A stretch of 64,000 nt of DNA, from assembly GCA_039621445.1 (NCBI GenBank), contig CP154956.1, positions 55,273,419 to 55,337,418 on the forward strand, in the 5' to 3' direction. A model generated the notes under the pieces. It did not search any database. It was not told where the DNA came from and saw only the letters and a program-made list of their open reading frames with translations. Below are positions 47,107 through 60,770 of the stretch, piece after piece; the first letter of the stretch is position 1, and every line of letters starts with the position of its first letter. The position numbers and the translations under genes were made by a program. Origin of the DNA: Euglena gracilis. Its lineage: Eukaryota; Euglenida; Euglenophyceae; Euglenales.

Positions 47107-47467
47107 CTGGTCCCGCCTTCGTCGTCGGCCTTTTGCATCACCGCGAACTGGGACACGAGGTCCGGCAACAGCCCCTGGCGCATGTTGGACAGCGTGAACG
47201 GGACCTGCAGGGCTGCCTCAACCACGGGGGCCTGAGAGAAAAACGCCATGGAATGTCGCACAAATGGTTTCGATCATTTGACAGAGTGGGGGCCCAGTTC
47301 TCAGCACATGCCAACTGTGGAAGGGGATCCGTTCGGATGACTTGGGGGCGCGGGCACACCTCCTTCTCGCGCTTTGCTTGCTTCATTTGCCGGATGCGGT
47401 CGCTGAAGATGACTTCCCGCTGCTTTGGTCCAACGTATGTCTTGCCAACAAGTGCCTCATTTGTCTG
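47107..47467 (-). CDS. two joined exons of an unidentified gene
   Basis: Exon 47467-47360 (108 nt, acceptor CCTTCAG|, donor GAGAAGGAG|GTGTGC) reads QTNEALVGKTYVGPKQRE and then SDRIRQMKQAKREKE. Exon 47231-47107 (125 nt, acceptor TTCTCTCAG|, donor ACCAG|GTTTGA) reads APVVEAALQVPFTLSNMRQG and QFAVMQKADDEGG. They join in phase 0 across a 128-nt intron. The splice signals and codon use are convincing, with a basic helix followed by a mixed helical segment. I do not recognise the family, and neighbouring exons were not found on either side. Confidence 0.7.
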
Positions 47468-49700
47468 CTGAAGGCAGCATGCAAAGAGAGGTGTGCCACA
47501 CAGCATAGTGCTTCAGCACATGCTAACGGTCAAAAACAGCCACGCAGCAGGGCATCGCAGAACCCCGGTGACCCTTCCATCCAGAAATATCAATTCTGAA
47601 TAAGCTTCTGCTGAAGAAATCATTTCATTTTCAACAACAGATAACTGGAGATCAAGGCTCAAAAATGACTTGGCGGGGTGATTTCACCGAAAGATGCGAT
47701 TTTCGATATTCAGCTGGGGTTTTTGGTTCCTTCCGTTCTTCCAAGCTTGCGCACCACTGCCATAGATCTCACATTGAGCCTTTGGAAACCTGGGTGGGCA
47801 GGACCTATAACCCACCTTTAAACCCCCCCTTCGGCTGACAAACCAGACTAGATCCTATAAACCCCGGGGGGTTTATAAGTGAGTGTATTTATTTGTTGCA
47901 TCTCTCTTCGATGATGGCTGGATATTTTGGTAAAAAAAATTGGCAGCCTTAAACTACTGCCCCCCCCCCCCCGAGGGGCACCCAGAAGTGAATGCCCCAG
48001 GAAAACAAGGGGGCCCAAACCAAATTAACGTGTTTTTTTTTGCAGGAAAGGTCCAAGACAAAGTGTTGTTTGGAAGGCCAACTCAAGGTGCAGGGTTTGG
48101 CTTTGAGGGTTCAGATCGGGGTAGGGTTAGGGTTAATGTCAGAAGTCAGGTCTGGGATTGGAATTAAGGCGGTTCAGCCGAAAATTCGGGCTTTAAAACC
48201 CTTATTATTTATTAACACAAAAGCTTAAATTTCGACCTGATTCCGGCCGAACTGCTTAACTTTGGCCTGACGCTTTGTCCTATCCCAAAAAGTCACAGAA
48301 AACACCAAAAAACCCCTACCCCCCCCCCCCCAAATAACGGGGCAGTGCCCTTTGAGTGGGCAGTGCCCGAATAACGGGGCGGGGGGAAGGCCGAAAAAGA
48401 TGGTTCCAATAACGGGGCACCCTCAGGTTTTTTTTGGTCCAAGAGGTTAGTGAGGACGAAAATATTCCACAATTCTTGCCTGCCGCGAGTACATACATGT
48501 ACATATGTATACAAACATGCATGCATATTTGTGTGTATGGCAGGGATTTACCAGTTATCCCCCCAAGGGGGTCCAGTAGTAGTAAAATTCGGGGCGGGAT
48601 CCAACGTTTGATGATGGCAGGTAGTGCCCAAATAACGGGGCAGGGCGCCCCGTTATTTGGGGGGGGGGGGTTATCGAGGTGCGTTTAAGAAAGTGGACAT
48701 CCCTCGCATGTTAAACCACTGGGACATCCGGGGTGGGGACAGCAAGTTTAAGGCTGCTGGTTTACGGGTTCCTGGTAAAATATCATGATATCTTGAGTTC
48801 TGCCAGAGGGAAGAGCCGCATTAAAAAAAAAAAAACAGGCCGATTCTGCATTACAAACAATGACATGAAATTAATAATAAAATACAGAAACTTGAATCTA
48901 AAACAAACAAACCTTCGTCAACTCGCGGACAGAGTGGCATCCGTTTCTTGCGTAATAATCCATCTTGCTGGCTGCATTCAGCTGTGTGGAGTCGTTCCAC
49001 TGACTGTCTTCCAAATCAGGGTGTATTGGAAACTCCACCCGATTGTTCATCGACGGATTTTTATGGACCTGAAAAATGATCATGCATCAACTCGAGGCTT
49101 GCCATTGCACTGCCAGCGCACTGCCACTGCACTTCCACCAAGGGTTTTCTTCAGCCGAAAGGAACCTCCCACCGAAGGGGTTATAGCCAGCCAGTAACTT
49201 TTGTCATAACTAAAATTGGAGCGGCATTGGCCGAAACCAATATGGCTGACGTTTAGCTTGCTTGGGACTTTCAGGCAAATTTTTGCTTGAAAAATAAAAA
49301 CCTCCAAACCCTTCAAAAGTTCAGCCAGGTGTCGTTAAACGACCCTCAAAGGAATGGCCAGCCCAGAATTTCGAACTTAGGCAGCCTAACTCGCACTTAG
49401 CTTTGAAAATGACTGCAAAATTGCTCCGACGTGCAATCTGCAAAAAAAGTTCGGTTTTCGAACACCGAGGCCTGAGGTTCAGGACAGTCCGAATTAGTGT
49501 CCCCCTACACCCCCCCCCCCAGGGCCTGGAACAAAAATAACGACTTGGCTCCCGGGGCCCAGTGAGCATGAACCTGAAACAATTTAAAACAGGAGAAAAT
49601 TTAATGAGTGAGAAAGTTAATAAAAAGAGGGGAACTCCGTTGCACAGTTGCAGTCGGAGAACTCCGCATCACAACAATTTTTTCATCACAAAAAAATAAA
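47468..49700. other. spacer with inverted G/C-run structures, no gene recognised
   Basis: Holds the AATAACGGGGC inverted element (48319-48670), a poly-C tract near 47958, and a TTAGGG-like stretch at 48119-48140. No exon with coding-like composition was found. Confidence 0.5.
48319..48670. mobile_element. inverted-repeat element with AATAACGGGGC termini
   Basis: A C run followed by AAATAACGGGGC opens the element, and GCCCCGTTATTT followed by a G run closes it. AATAACGGGGC also occurs internally near 48370 and 48411 and in the right palindrome at 48629-48660. No target duplication was recognised. Confidence 0.55.
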
Positions 49701-49744
49701 ACACAGGCGCAATGTTTTATTTTTTTTGTGTTCTACATGTGGGT

Positions 49745-50120
49745 GATCATTGCGCACTTGCGTGTCAAAATGTGTTTTCATTGCGTACCTGCGCAATGGG
49801 CAGGCTCATGAAGAATGGAGCTGCATTGCGCTATGACGCAATGGAAATGCAATTTTTAATTCTAAAGCAGCATGGCTGTTGCGCCAAAGCGCAACATAAC
49901 TGCTTGAAACTTATCTCGCAATGGAGGAAGAGAACGGCCCTGGTAGAGTATGAACACCAGAGGGGATAGAGCACAAAATTAAGGACAGGGGGACGGAAGC
50001 CTACTCTCGGTCACGTTGCCTTGAATTTTGTAAAGGTTGTATTTATATTGTGCCATAGCGCAATATAAATCTTAAATTTTCATTCAACATGAGCGTGCCC
50101 GCTGCGCAGTGGCGCAACAG
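49745..50120. repeat. series of short ATTGCGC palindromes
   Basis: Hairpin-like units include CATTGCGCTATGACGCAATG (49827), GTTGCGCCAAAGCGCAAC (49878), TATTGTGCCATAGCGCAATA (50049) and CTGCGCAGTGGCGCAAC (50101). Related units lie at 49750 and 49780, and near 50925-50965. Confidence 0.75.
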
Positions 50121-50399
50121 ATATCAATTTTTAATATCTTATTTTTATCACTGTGGGTGGAGAGAGCGGTCCTGGAAGCATCTCATTAGGAGGAAAACTT
50201 GCCTGGGACAGGAAGCCAACCCCCTGGTGTGTGAATGCAACCACCAACTCCTTCATATCCAGATGTATCTTGTCCTATGCGTTGTGAGCCCAAATGCCAG
50301 TGTCGGAGGTTCCTCCCACTTGCTTCGCCGTTCAGCATGCCTGAGGGGCCCTTCTGTTCGGCCAACTTTTGAAACTCCGAAAATATCTGTTTGAAAAAG

Positions 50400-53300
50400 A
50401 ACAGGCACCAGATGAACCCTTGGGATTACAGCCGAGAAAATAGTTTTGGGAACCAAAAAAAAACGGCTTTAAAAAAGCTCGCCACCCCCCCCCTTCTCAC
50501 CCAGTATTTGAAGCAGACAACTTTGGGTATGAGCGACTGGAATTGAGAAATGGACAGGGTCCATCAACAATGGCGGAGAAGGGAAGACATGCTGACACAC
50601 CTTTTCGGCAAGTTGCAACCCACCAGACAGCCGCATCACACCAGGCAGATGGAGGACATGGCTCGGCATAAACAAGTCTTCCTGTAATCATCCCAAAAAA
50701 AACCCTTCTCCCGGCACTGAGTGCAACGTCACTGAGGTTCCACAGCCTACCGCCCACGACTCGTCTTATTGGAACAACACTCCCTCCCCAGTGCCTGAAC
50801 AGTTCAAAATCACCAACCCAGCTTCTGGCACAGTGGAGCTCCAACACTCCTTATCATTCTCCTCAATCCACCACCTTCTCCCACAGCCCGTATGCATTCA
50901 AAAACATCTGCTATTTGAAAAGACATTGCGCGCAAGCGCAATTATAACTGTTATGCTTGCGCCCAATGTATAACAGAAGCCCCTGAGCTTATGGGAGTCC
51001 CTCTGATGTGTTGCAGTGTGTCGGGGGCCCCTCTTGGCTGGCCAGCGTGTGGGCTTGGTGAGGAAAGACATTACCCCGACACACACAACCACAATGTCTC
51101 ACTGTTGTGTTTGAGCGCAATGAAGTGGGCGACCACTTGAGAACACTGGGTGCTGTACACTTTTTGCCATGTTCTTCTTGCCCCCCTCCCCCCGCAAAAA
51201 CCCTCTGTGCCGAAGATTTTCAGAGTGTGTCCGTTGTGGGCTATAAAGTCCGCGCCACCCGTTTTTCCCATGCCCATAACCATTGCCTTCTGTGCCTGGC
51301 GGTGTGGGGCCTGGTGCTGCTCACCAGACATTGGGAAAAGACCCTGCCCCTCAATCCCCCCAACCCTTCCACCTGGGTGGTTCCCACTTTATCGCTCCTC
51401 GTGCTTCAAGCACCCAGGGATCACAACTCCCTGGCACGTGGTTCTTTTTTGAATTTTTCACAACGTGTGTGTAGATTCCATCCTCTGGATGAAATCAGCA
51501 GGCAACTCTTCAGGAACATCGCAGAGCCTAAAAAAAGCAACCAAAATGTCCAAAGTTCACCCAGCCTGTGTTGCACCATCTGGGGAACACAGTCAAGGCC
51601 TCAAAAGAGGGACTCACAACGGGGGTTTTGGCACACAAAATCACATCTCCCGGAGTTCAAATCCAGGATGTTGAAGCTTTTTTAAAATGGTGCACAGGCC
51701 AAAAAAAAAAAACACCAAAATTGGCCTGTTCCCTGGGTCCCAGCATCGGCAAACGATGCGCATACCACCGTGGAAGGTCTGTGCAGAACCAGAGGGTCAA
51801 AAGGGTGGGTTTCATCGCTGGGTTTCAAAAAGATTGCAGCATTGCGCTTAAGTGCGAGGAGTTAGGCCGCCTGAGTTGAAAAATTGGCAAGCTGGAAAAA
51901 GGCTGCAGGCAGACCCCCCACCCCACCCTCTCACGGGGTCCCCCCCACTGGAACTGGGCCAGCACTGAGGTCCAGCCAGGTCCAAACAAATTACAGCTGC
52001 TGAACAAGGCAAAATTTTGCACACAAAACCAAAAAATTCGACCATGAAAAATTGAGCATATCAGCCCACTTAGAGCCCAATTTCACCGCTGCTGGACCAT
52101 TTTTGGCACCAGCCAGGAAATGAATCCATTACTGTCCAGCAACCAGGAATTGAAGTTCATTGAATTTCATTGAGTTTCATTGAATTTCATGAATTGGACA
52201 GGAATTGAATTTCATGGATGGGGGTGGTGCAGGGCTGGAAAAGGCTGCCGGTTTCCCGGGGAGTGGTCCCCCGTCGGCTAAAGCGAAGCCTTGATTGCAG
52301 CAACCCTTGGTGAAACCGGTCGACAACAAAATCTAGTAGCTCCATACCACAAACATTACGTATATTGCATGTGTTTGCACATGCACTCAATTTCAAAAAC
52401 CCTTCACACTTCTTCTGTGCTGCACTCACGGAGTTCATCACAGACTTTCTAAAAACTGAAGCAGTTCTCAGTTACACCTCCCAAAGCAGCACAGCAATGT
52501 GTGCAGATGTGGATTTCCTTCAACGATAGGCGCAACGTATATGATCATTGTTTAAGCTGCTGTCCAAACATTGATGAAACAAGTTTTCCGCACCGGTGTA
52601 CTTTACTGCACACAGGTGCGGTTCACCATACGTTGCCTGTACACCTTGGACATACGCTGGGGCTCTTTTCATTGAATAACTGTGGCTTCCGTCGGAGAAG
52701 GGAAGCAACTGTGCGAAAATTCTTTTCTGCAGGCAGCACCAAATATTGATGTGTAGCCGCACTATAACACTATTTGATACTGCCATTATAAAATTGACTG
52801 AAAGGAGGGGATCGGGTGGTCCAGCCTCCCCTTGAGCTTTTGGAAAGGGAACTTTTTTAAACTGGTTTTTTTATTTGAAACGCAAATTTTGTGATTTTTT
52901 TGAACCTAAATACGTCATTTTTGGGGATGAGGAAAATCTCAGCAAAGCTGAATAAAAATCTCTTTTTTGGTTACCAAAGGGAGGTGGAATAGAAGGGGTT
53001 ATTTTTTATCAACGTAGACAGCATTAAAAAGATGTTCAAAAAATAGACAGCTTTGAATTGACAACACAAAACTATAAAATCGCAGCGGCATTTCCAACCC
53101 ACCCAAGCAATGAATTTTGCAATGCAAGACAAGCGCAATGCCTTTTGTGTGCAAAAACTGGCAAAAAAAGGCTTGAAAAGCTCTTTGAGAATTTCCATTC
53201 CCACAAAACATGAATCTCTTTTTCTCAGTTGGGCAAAAATTCATATCCTGATTGAAGGTTTCCTTTGGCCGCCCGAAGGGCAGCAGGATGGTTACAATTT

Positions 53301-53490
53301 TTGACAAAAAAACATGTGATGTTCGAACGAAGTTGCCTTCCAATTTGTGCACCTGTCATGCCAAATGTCTTCATTGTTGTTGTTTTTTGAAGATTTCTGA
53401 AGTTAATCGTGGATAGAAACACTTTGCCATGTGGCATCCCCAAAGGGGCGCATACCGCGTACAGTTGTGCAAGTTGTTTGTACAAGGGCA
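50400..53490. other. no gene recognised
   Basis: Moderate GC with several short frames that show no family motif or splice logic. Holds an AATTTCATTGA minisatellite (52147-52216). Confidence 0.45.
52147..52216. repeat. TTTCATTGAA minisatellite
   Basis: About six imperfect copies of GAATTTCATT-type units. Confidence 0.8.
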
Positions 53491-53496
53491 TCCAGT

Positions 53497-53655
53497 CCAT
53501 CCATTCATCCATCCATCCATCCAAGCAGACGGACAGACAAACGGACAGACAGACGGACAGACGGACGGATGGACGGATGGACAAGACAGAGAGATCAGAT
53601 CAACAGGCAAATATACCCAGACCAGACACAGACACCGACAAACAGACAGACAGGC
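53497..53655. repeat. (CATC)n and (GACA)n tetranucleotide tract
   Basis: CATC repeats grade into GGACAGAC repeats. The Asp/Thr-rich and Val/Cys-rich frames here are artefacts. Confidence 0.9.
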
Positions 53656-56600
53656 CAAGTATTCCAAAAAAAAATCAAAGAATCTCAGGAAGAAAAATTC
53701 AGATCATGGCACAATGCAGACGTTGTCGAACAGTGCGACAAATGCCAGGTTCCAATGCACCATTTCCATCAGCAGAAACCAGAGAAGGGACAAACCAAGC
53801 GGTCCTTTTGATGCTCCTTCAAAAGCTTGCTCTGGTCAAATTGGAATTTGGAGGCTTTTGGAACAAAGATGGTGTCCTTGTAAGTAGTAGGAAGGACCTC
53901 CGCTCGGAAATTGTATTCCGGTTTTATACTTTGATGCTCCGAAATAGTACGCATTTGAGCTCGGTCCGGGAAACGAGTATTGGGTGGCTGAACGCTGCCA
54001 TTCCACTCCGGTTGTACACCTAACTTTGAGCCAGGCTTCTTTTTGCTAAAAGCCATGATTGTTTCGTTTTTTAAATTTAAACCTTCGGAATAAAAATGGC
54101 AGGGTATCCCCAGCAAACCACAACACGAGCGTCAAATAATAAGGCACTTTAAGCTGCTGGAGGCGGCCGCCTATGTCAAAATTAGACCGATACAAAATTA
54201 CATCCCCACATTGATGGTTCAGCTTCATATAAAATGCTGATCGATTGGCACATTAAATTGGTAAGTTATTGCATTCATATGAGTACACTGATGGAACACA
54301 ACACAAAATGAAAAATCGGAGCATATGGAAATGCTTTTCTGAAATTGAATATATTGTTTCGAAAATATACAGGCCAAACTCAGACACAGACCCAAACGAT
54401 GACATATGTATTTCGCTGAGCTCATGCTGCAGCTGGTTTTCCTTATGAGACGAACAAAATTTAGCTCAGTGTCCAGGTTTTCTTTCAATGGGTCTCGAAA
54501 TCAGGGGCAAACTTTGGTTGGAAACAATTAGGGAGGCAAACAATTTGAAAGAAAAAAATCAAAGACACACCCACCCACCCACCCACCCACCCATTTAAAT
54601 GAACAGCAACCACCCTGGAGCGTCGATCACAAGTAAAATTGAAACCTTGTTCACACAAAAACGAGGAAGTTTCAATTTGAAATTGTTGTATTTAAAAATG
54701 ATTGTTCTTGGGACATTGATCGATGTGGTATGGACATCGTGGTCATAAAATGAAGCCTGCTTTTGGGGACGCTTGAAAGCCAATACCGCTGACCTTGCTG
54801 CAAAAGAAAATCAGTGTCAGATTGCAAGAAAATTTGGTGCAGAAAGATTTATCAGCGAAAAATATGATTCTCTGGAGCCCCAACAAGAAAATTTAATCCC
54901 ACAGCCCCTGGGGGAAAAAATGCAAAAATTTGGCCTTTGGGCAGCCCTGAACGGAAAGGCGGGGAAAGGAAAGGAGTTGTGGCCTCCACCCAAGAGGGGG
55001 GGGGGGGTGCAAACCCCTCCCCCACCCACCACAGCAGTTGCAAAAAAAATCGGGGGGGGGTCCCAAAAATCCCAACTGTATAGGGGGGGGAGGGGGGGGT
55101 CCCCAAAAAACCCCAACTGTTCTGTCGTCGCCCCATGGCCCCCCAGCCCTGGTAAAATGAGGTTTTCGCCCTGGGGTGTTCTGGGGGAGCCTGAACCATT
55201 TGGGGGTGGTTTGTGGGAAGGCCACATCCCGCCACAGGGGGAAAAAAATGCATTTGCTTTTTGCAGTTTTTTCTCCTTTGGCACCAAAGACCCTGAAGAA
55301 ATAATTTGACCTAAAATTTGGAGGAAAAAGAGAAAGCCCACCCACCCAGCCATGGGGTTTCAGGGATTCCCTGCCTTTGGACTCCCTATTACCCCTTGAT
55401 AAACATGATAAAATCAACTGTTGGAAGTACAGAAAATAAAATGAAATTACTCTGGACTTGGAACAGCTTTTGAGGAGTCAGCAGCAATGCAGACCACACC
55501 GCGACACAGAATTAAGAGGAAACATTAGCAAAACAGGTGGTGAATTCCGAATTAACTTGTATTCAGAATTACAAATTAACTTGTATTTTTAAGTTCTCTC
55601 CATCATTTTTGCCCCACCATCCATTAATTTTGTGCGAAATTGCCATTATTTCTGCTCCCAAAGGCGGCCATCAGGCCACATGGCCATGGTTTTTTTGAGC
55701 TAGGTGGCCATAATCTTAGCGTGTTGGCTGTAAAATTCCTTTTTTAAAGTGTTTGTTACGTGTTTGTCGTTTATAGGTTATTGTTTTAATTGACATGGTT
55801 CCGAAATGGGGGGGAAAGCCACGATTTGAGGAGAAAAAACATTTTGGCCCACAACCCTCAACGACCATGTTTGGATTTTCAAAAAAAACTTTTTTTTTGA
55901 ATTCGATTTAAACGAGCTGCCACCTGTGCCATTTTTGTTTCATTTTTGCCCGCCCCCTCGCCTGTCCACCGAGTTCCTGCGGGGAGTTGTCATACACGCC
56001 CCCCAACCTACGACCCTCAACCAGGGGGTGGTCACATGACCAGGTGCCAAAAACGACCAGATTTTCAAAGCCACCGACAGCCATCGACCAGGGGGGGTCA
56101 CCCCCCTTACCTGCAACCCCCAACTGGGGGGTGGTCGGTATCAGGGTGATCGGTGGACAAGGGGGGGGGGGGACACCAGCATGCAGAAACAAAATGCCGA
56201 CAAAACGTTTATCCGCATTCCAGAAACCTTCCTTAAAAGCAAAACCTGATTCCCAAAATTTTGGTTTCTCTGCCTTCTCTTCGACGTGTGAATGTGTAAT
56301 ATGTGAAGGGCACGCCTTGTTGCTTCTCGGCTGTCATAAACAACTCAGGGTTCTGAAAAGCTTGCTGTGAGTTTGCATAATGCACTCTGGTAGCTGATAT
56401 GGACCCCGGAATGCTTGTGAACTTGGTTCTGCGCAATAATGCAGTTTGCGGGCTTGCTGAAACAGATGGATTGCCAGCTGAAAATGAGTTGGAAAATTGG
56501 ACAACTCGGTCCACATTCTCCATCAAATCTGTGAAGCAAGGCAAATTTTATTTCCATTCTTTTTGAATATTTGCGAAGGCTCTCTGGAGACTTTAACAGG

Positions 56601-59320
56601 AAAAGCCCAATGCCTCAATACACTTAAATTCAGTGTTTCTTCGGTTTAAAATTAAATACATTTTTAATATAAAAAACCTAATTGTGATCCCAAGGACGGG
56701 GTCAGAAAGCGGACCCCCACCCATCATAGTACTTTCAAAAAAATATACTTTGGCGGAGTATAACTCGTACAAAATTATTCCTTTGTTGATGTGAGCATTT
56801 GTGCAAATGTTTTTTCATTTTTTGAAAACGCCTGGCTTCTAAAACCCAAAAAAATTGATCAATCCGTGGTCTGGCCCTGGAGTTGGACAGGGTGGTAGTG
56901 TGGCTTTGTTTTAGGTCCCAAATGATTTCCTTTCATTCCCCAACATTTTGGAGATGCTTTGAAATTTTCGCCTCTTTTCACCCCCAGAATATAAAATTTG
57001 GCTCGCCATACCCCCCCCTCCGCCCCTGGGTAAATCATAAGAGCCGTGAATTATCACTTTGACCCAGACCCGTTTCCAAAAAAATGAGTTGCGAGCGACT
57101 GGATCCTGGATTTCCGAATCACCTCCATCTGACCCCCCAAATATTTCCACAGTTATAAAGCCCCCCCCCCCCCTAGTTGCACTAATGCTTCTTGTCTGTT
57201 TATGGCCGGCGCTAGCTCCGCTTCTGGCCCAGTTTGCTGTGTGCCCCCCCGGCTTTGTATTTGAACGGGATTTCAAGGCCCTCAAGGGGCTTTATATTTG
57301 GGGGGGGGGTAAAATTTTTTGGGTGGCCTCTATGACATTTGGCGGTCAATTGTGGTCAAATACCAATTTTATGTTGCCAGGCATAGGACCGTATTATTTT
57401 ATCTCCTATCTTTTTGCACAGGACTCAAACTGGCTGCTCTAGGACCACAACTGAGCACCATTACCATTAGTACATCAGAGTGGGTAGTCGGCCGACTGGT
57501 CGGCCGCCCCATCTCGCCGACTAGCCACCGACTGGGCCCAGTCGGCCGACCACGGTAGTCGGCAGACTTGTCGGCCGACTACCCACTACCTCCCCCCCCA
57601 CCCCCAGTCTACCGTCTGGGGCCAAAGGGGGGTCCAGTTGTGGGGTGGGGGTCGACCATGGTCGCTCGGTCGCCCCCCACAACCTTCTTGGTCAACCCCC
57701 CCATGACAGAGACAGCGGGCGACCAGGGCGACCGACTATGGTCCACCCCCACAACCCCCCCCCCAGGCCGTAACCAAGAGCCCATGGGAACAGTAAGGGG
57801 GGGAACAGTAAAGGGGGGATGAGCTCCCCCCCTTGCTTTTCCCATGGGCCATGGGCTTACCAACCAAGTTGGACCCAAAAGGCTGAAATCCATTTACGAC
57901 CAAAAACAATAAATCTTTCAGTTTTTGCACTGGAACATCCTGATGCACATCATGGAAAACATGGGCTGGATTTATGTCTTGAATCCCACAGAATCTAGAT
58001 GCCGTGCGGGACAGAAAACAACACGACGTTGGGTGAAGTCAAAACCAAAATTGTGCGTTGATGGGTATCCCAAATATATGTGAGCAAATCAGTAATAAAC
58101 CAACGTTTGTTCACCAGTGGGTTGCAACGACGTACTTTGTCACCCAAAAAAAAAATACTACAAATTACTGCCTGTAACTGTTTGGCTTCACATTGCACAC
58201 ACAAAGGAAGAAAACAATGATATCAACAGAAGAAAAAACTTGCATTTGCAATTTTGAAATCAAGCAAATCATGGTTGTCTGGGTGGGATTGTGTATTAAA
58301 ATGTGGTACTTTCCATACGTCATATCTGCTGAAGAGAATTGGATCACGCCATTTCCCAGTGCACGTCACGTCCCTCCTTGAGGAGAAAAAGTTGCTGCAC
58401 TTTGCTATAAAAAAATACCAAAAAGTTCAAAGAAAACATTGCGATGCCAAGCCACGTGGCTGCGTGGAGAAGCCTGCATTAGTGCAACACTTCTAATGCT
58501 GTTAACAGAATACAAAGTTGTCCGAATGTCATAGCAGAGCAGCATGCAATTTGAAAGACTGCAAGTGAGACGGCATTCAGCATTGGGAAAGCCAATTTGA
58601 ACCTGATGCCACACCCCAAGATCAAAAATTGTGCCAATGAACTGCTTTGCTTGAGACAATGCTGTTCTTCTTTCAGCCTTGGCTTCTAAAATGGAGATTT
58701 GTCACTTCATAAGAGAACAAGCAGAAGCTGGTGGCCATGACTTTCTATTGTACCATTGCCAATGGGACACAGATGTATGACTGCGGGACACAACCACTGC
58801 TGAACAATGTGGTGCCTGTTTGGGTTGTGGAAAACAACACTTTATTATCAGTCATTGTGGCAAGACATCACAGTAATCCAGCTTCCCAAACCAATCACAC
58901 GGGACCGCTGCCACAGCACCCACATTCCACCTTGGGGACATTCCCATCTGGGTGGAAGCCCAATCAGAATCTACAGGCGAGGATATTCACAAGGAAAAGG
59001 GATTATCTCTTGCAGACCCATATGTTGCTTTGGAGAAAAATCACGTGCACCTGTCACTTTTGTGAACTGCACTGAGCCAGTATGTATGCAAATCTTCCAC
59101 AAAAACATTTCTCAATCCATTGTTAGAATGGGTACACTTCAAAAAAGCAATACCAAACTCGATGCAGTAAAAAACATAACAATTGACCGCCTTAAAACCG
59201 TCCAAAAGGCGCATTTTCATTTTGCCCACGCCCGTGGGCAAGGATGCATTTTCGAAAAGGCAGAAGTGGCAAAACCTGGCTCACAACACGACAAAGCACA
59301 AAAAACTAATAAAAGACCAG
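53656..59320. other. AT-rich accessory region, no gene recognised
   Basis: Contains a (CCCA)n tract (54566-54594), G/C-run pairs (54998-55110, 57168-57310), and a GTCGGCCGAC-rich block (57480-57590). The minus-strand frame 56233-56544 (104 residues) has fairly even composition but no family match. Confidence 0.4.
57480..57590. repeat. GTCGGCCGAC palindromic block
   Basis: The palindrome GTCGGCCGAC or its near forms (GTCGGCCGCC, GTCGGCAGAC, CGCCGACTAG) occur about seven times in 110 bp. A related GGTCGAC/GGTCGCC-rich tract follows to 57745. Confidence 0.8.
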
Positions 59321-59397
59321 GTGGATGTGCTCCGGCACTTCAAGAAGGAGCACATAATCTACTCTCTCTCTCCCTCCAAGGAGATCCCCATCGTGCG
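59321..59397 (+). CDS. possible single plus-strand exon
   Basis: After a candidate acceptor AAAAGACCAG| the plus strand reads VDVLRHFKKEHIIYSLSPSK followed by EIPIV, with GC-rich coding-like codons in otherwise AT-rich DNA. The donor (ATC|GTGCGC) is weak and no neighbouring exon was found. It would be the only plus-strand coding segment seen. Confidence 0.35.
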
Positions 59398-59399
59398 CC

Positions 59400-60770
59400 T
59401 TTTTTCTCTTGCTGGCACATGTAGGGAATGAAAGCACATGGGCTATCTCAAATAGCAAAGAACTGACAGGTGATGGAAGCGTCAAATGAATTTGTATTTT
59501 GTTATTTTTGCAAAACCTTACGCATGCAAAATTGAATTTGGGCATTTGCATGGGCAGTGGCATTGAGAAACTGGCCGTTGTTCTTGAAGTATTGGTTTGA
59601 ACTTTGAAGAAAAGTGTTTGTGGGTGAATGAATTCGAGTGAGTCTATATGTACAGACCCAAGTTTAGATGTGATGTTGAATGCCCTTGGTGGGAAGAGAT
59701 ACGGGTGCGTTGCAAACATATCGCAGAGAGTGAATTTTCTTAAGGGTCCTTCTGCATCTGCATGCCTTAAAACAGTTTTTCCAAAGAGAGCTGGTTTCAA
59801 TTTTGATTGGGCCAAGCTTTCCTTAGGGACAATTATTTATGGCACATGTTGAATATTTCATGCAGAATAATGTGGAACGTTTCACGGGAATGTATTCGTT
59901 CAATAAAACTCACATTGGGTCAAAGTAATGGTGTTTGGGAGTCAAGCAATATGGGATTTTCTCGGTGTAGTTAGTGCAGGTCTCTCTACCACATCAAATG
60001 GAATTTGTTTGAGGATTCCTATTTTTACTGGTTTCCCCGTTTTTGACCAATAATTTACAATTCTGCTTGCTCTAGGTTATGTATTGCAAAGGTCCCGGGG
60101 TTTCACAGTTCTTTAAAAGCAACCGGTTTTGCGACATTTTCCCAAGCTACGACTGTTCTACCACTTTTACTCAATCCAGCTTGGATCAAACGGCACCACC
60201 TCATCCATCATGTTTCAAATTTGAACGAAGCCTGGTGTGTTCAATTTGCGAGATTATCCTTGTTTTCCAAAATAATTTGCCGGTGTTCAAACCTCAACCC
60301 TCTGATGGACTGGAGGGTCGGGCACTCTGGACGGCTGTTTTGTTTGCCTCGGGGACAATTATCTGAGCTCTGACCACCTTTCACCAAGCAGGGTTTGGAC
60401 AGATGAAAATGGTTTAAAAAATTTTAATGCAAGTGCAATGTGGTATTCTACAAAAGAGCACTCCAAGAGGACGTGGTTTCATATTGTGGCACCGAAAAAA
60501 ATTGTTGCATCGCAACGTCATTGGAAGGAATCCATATGCAATGAAAAAATATTCCATTTTCCCTAGGTATTGCCCCAAAAAGAATCAGCTGCCAAAACAA
60601 CAAAAGGGGCACCGCGGAATGCTTTTTGAAGAATTAAAAAAAAAACAAGAATGAATCTGGCGACAGATTTTGCTTCACACAAAAATTCAGCATTCAAACC
60701 TCAAAGAAGGACGGAATGGACATGGTCTCAAAGGAATGAAAACGGGGAATACCCTACAAACACAGCCTTT
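59400..60770. other. AT-rich, no gene recognised
   Basis: Only short frames on both strands. No repeat or RNA gene recognised. Confidence 0.5.

Noticed and set aside
48119-48140. Telomere repeat (TTAGGG/TTTAGGG), also at 45730-45770
   Set aside because: Only two or three degenerate units, internal and without an array.
58807-59424. Plus-strand 205-residue open frame
   Set aside because: No motif or codon bias over most of its length. Only the last ~25 codons in another frame look coding, and these are listed separately.
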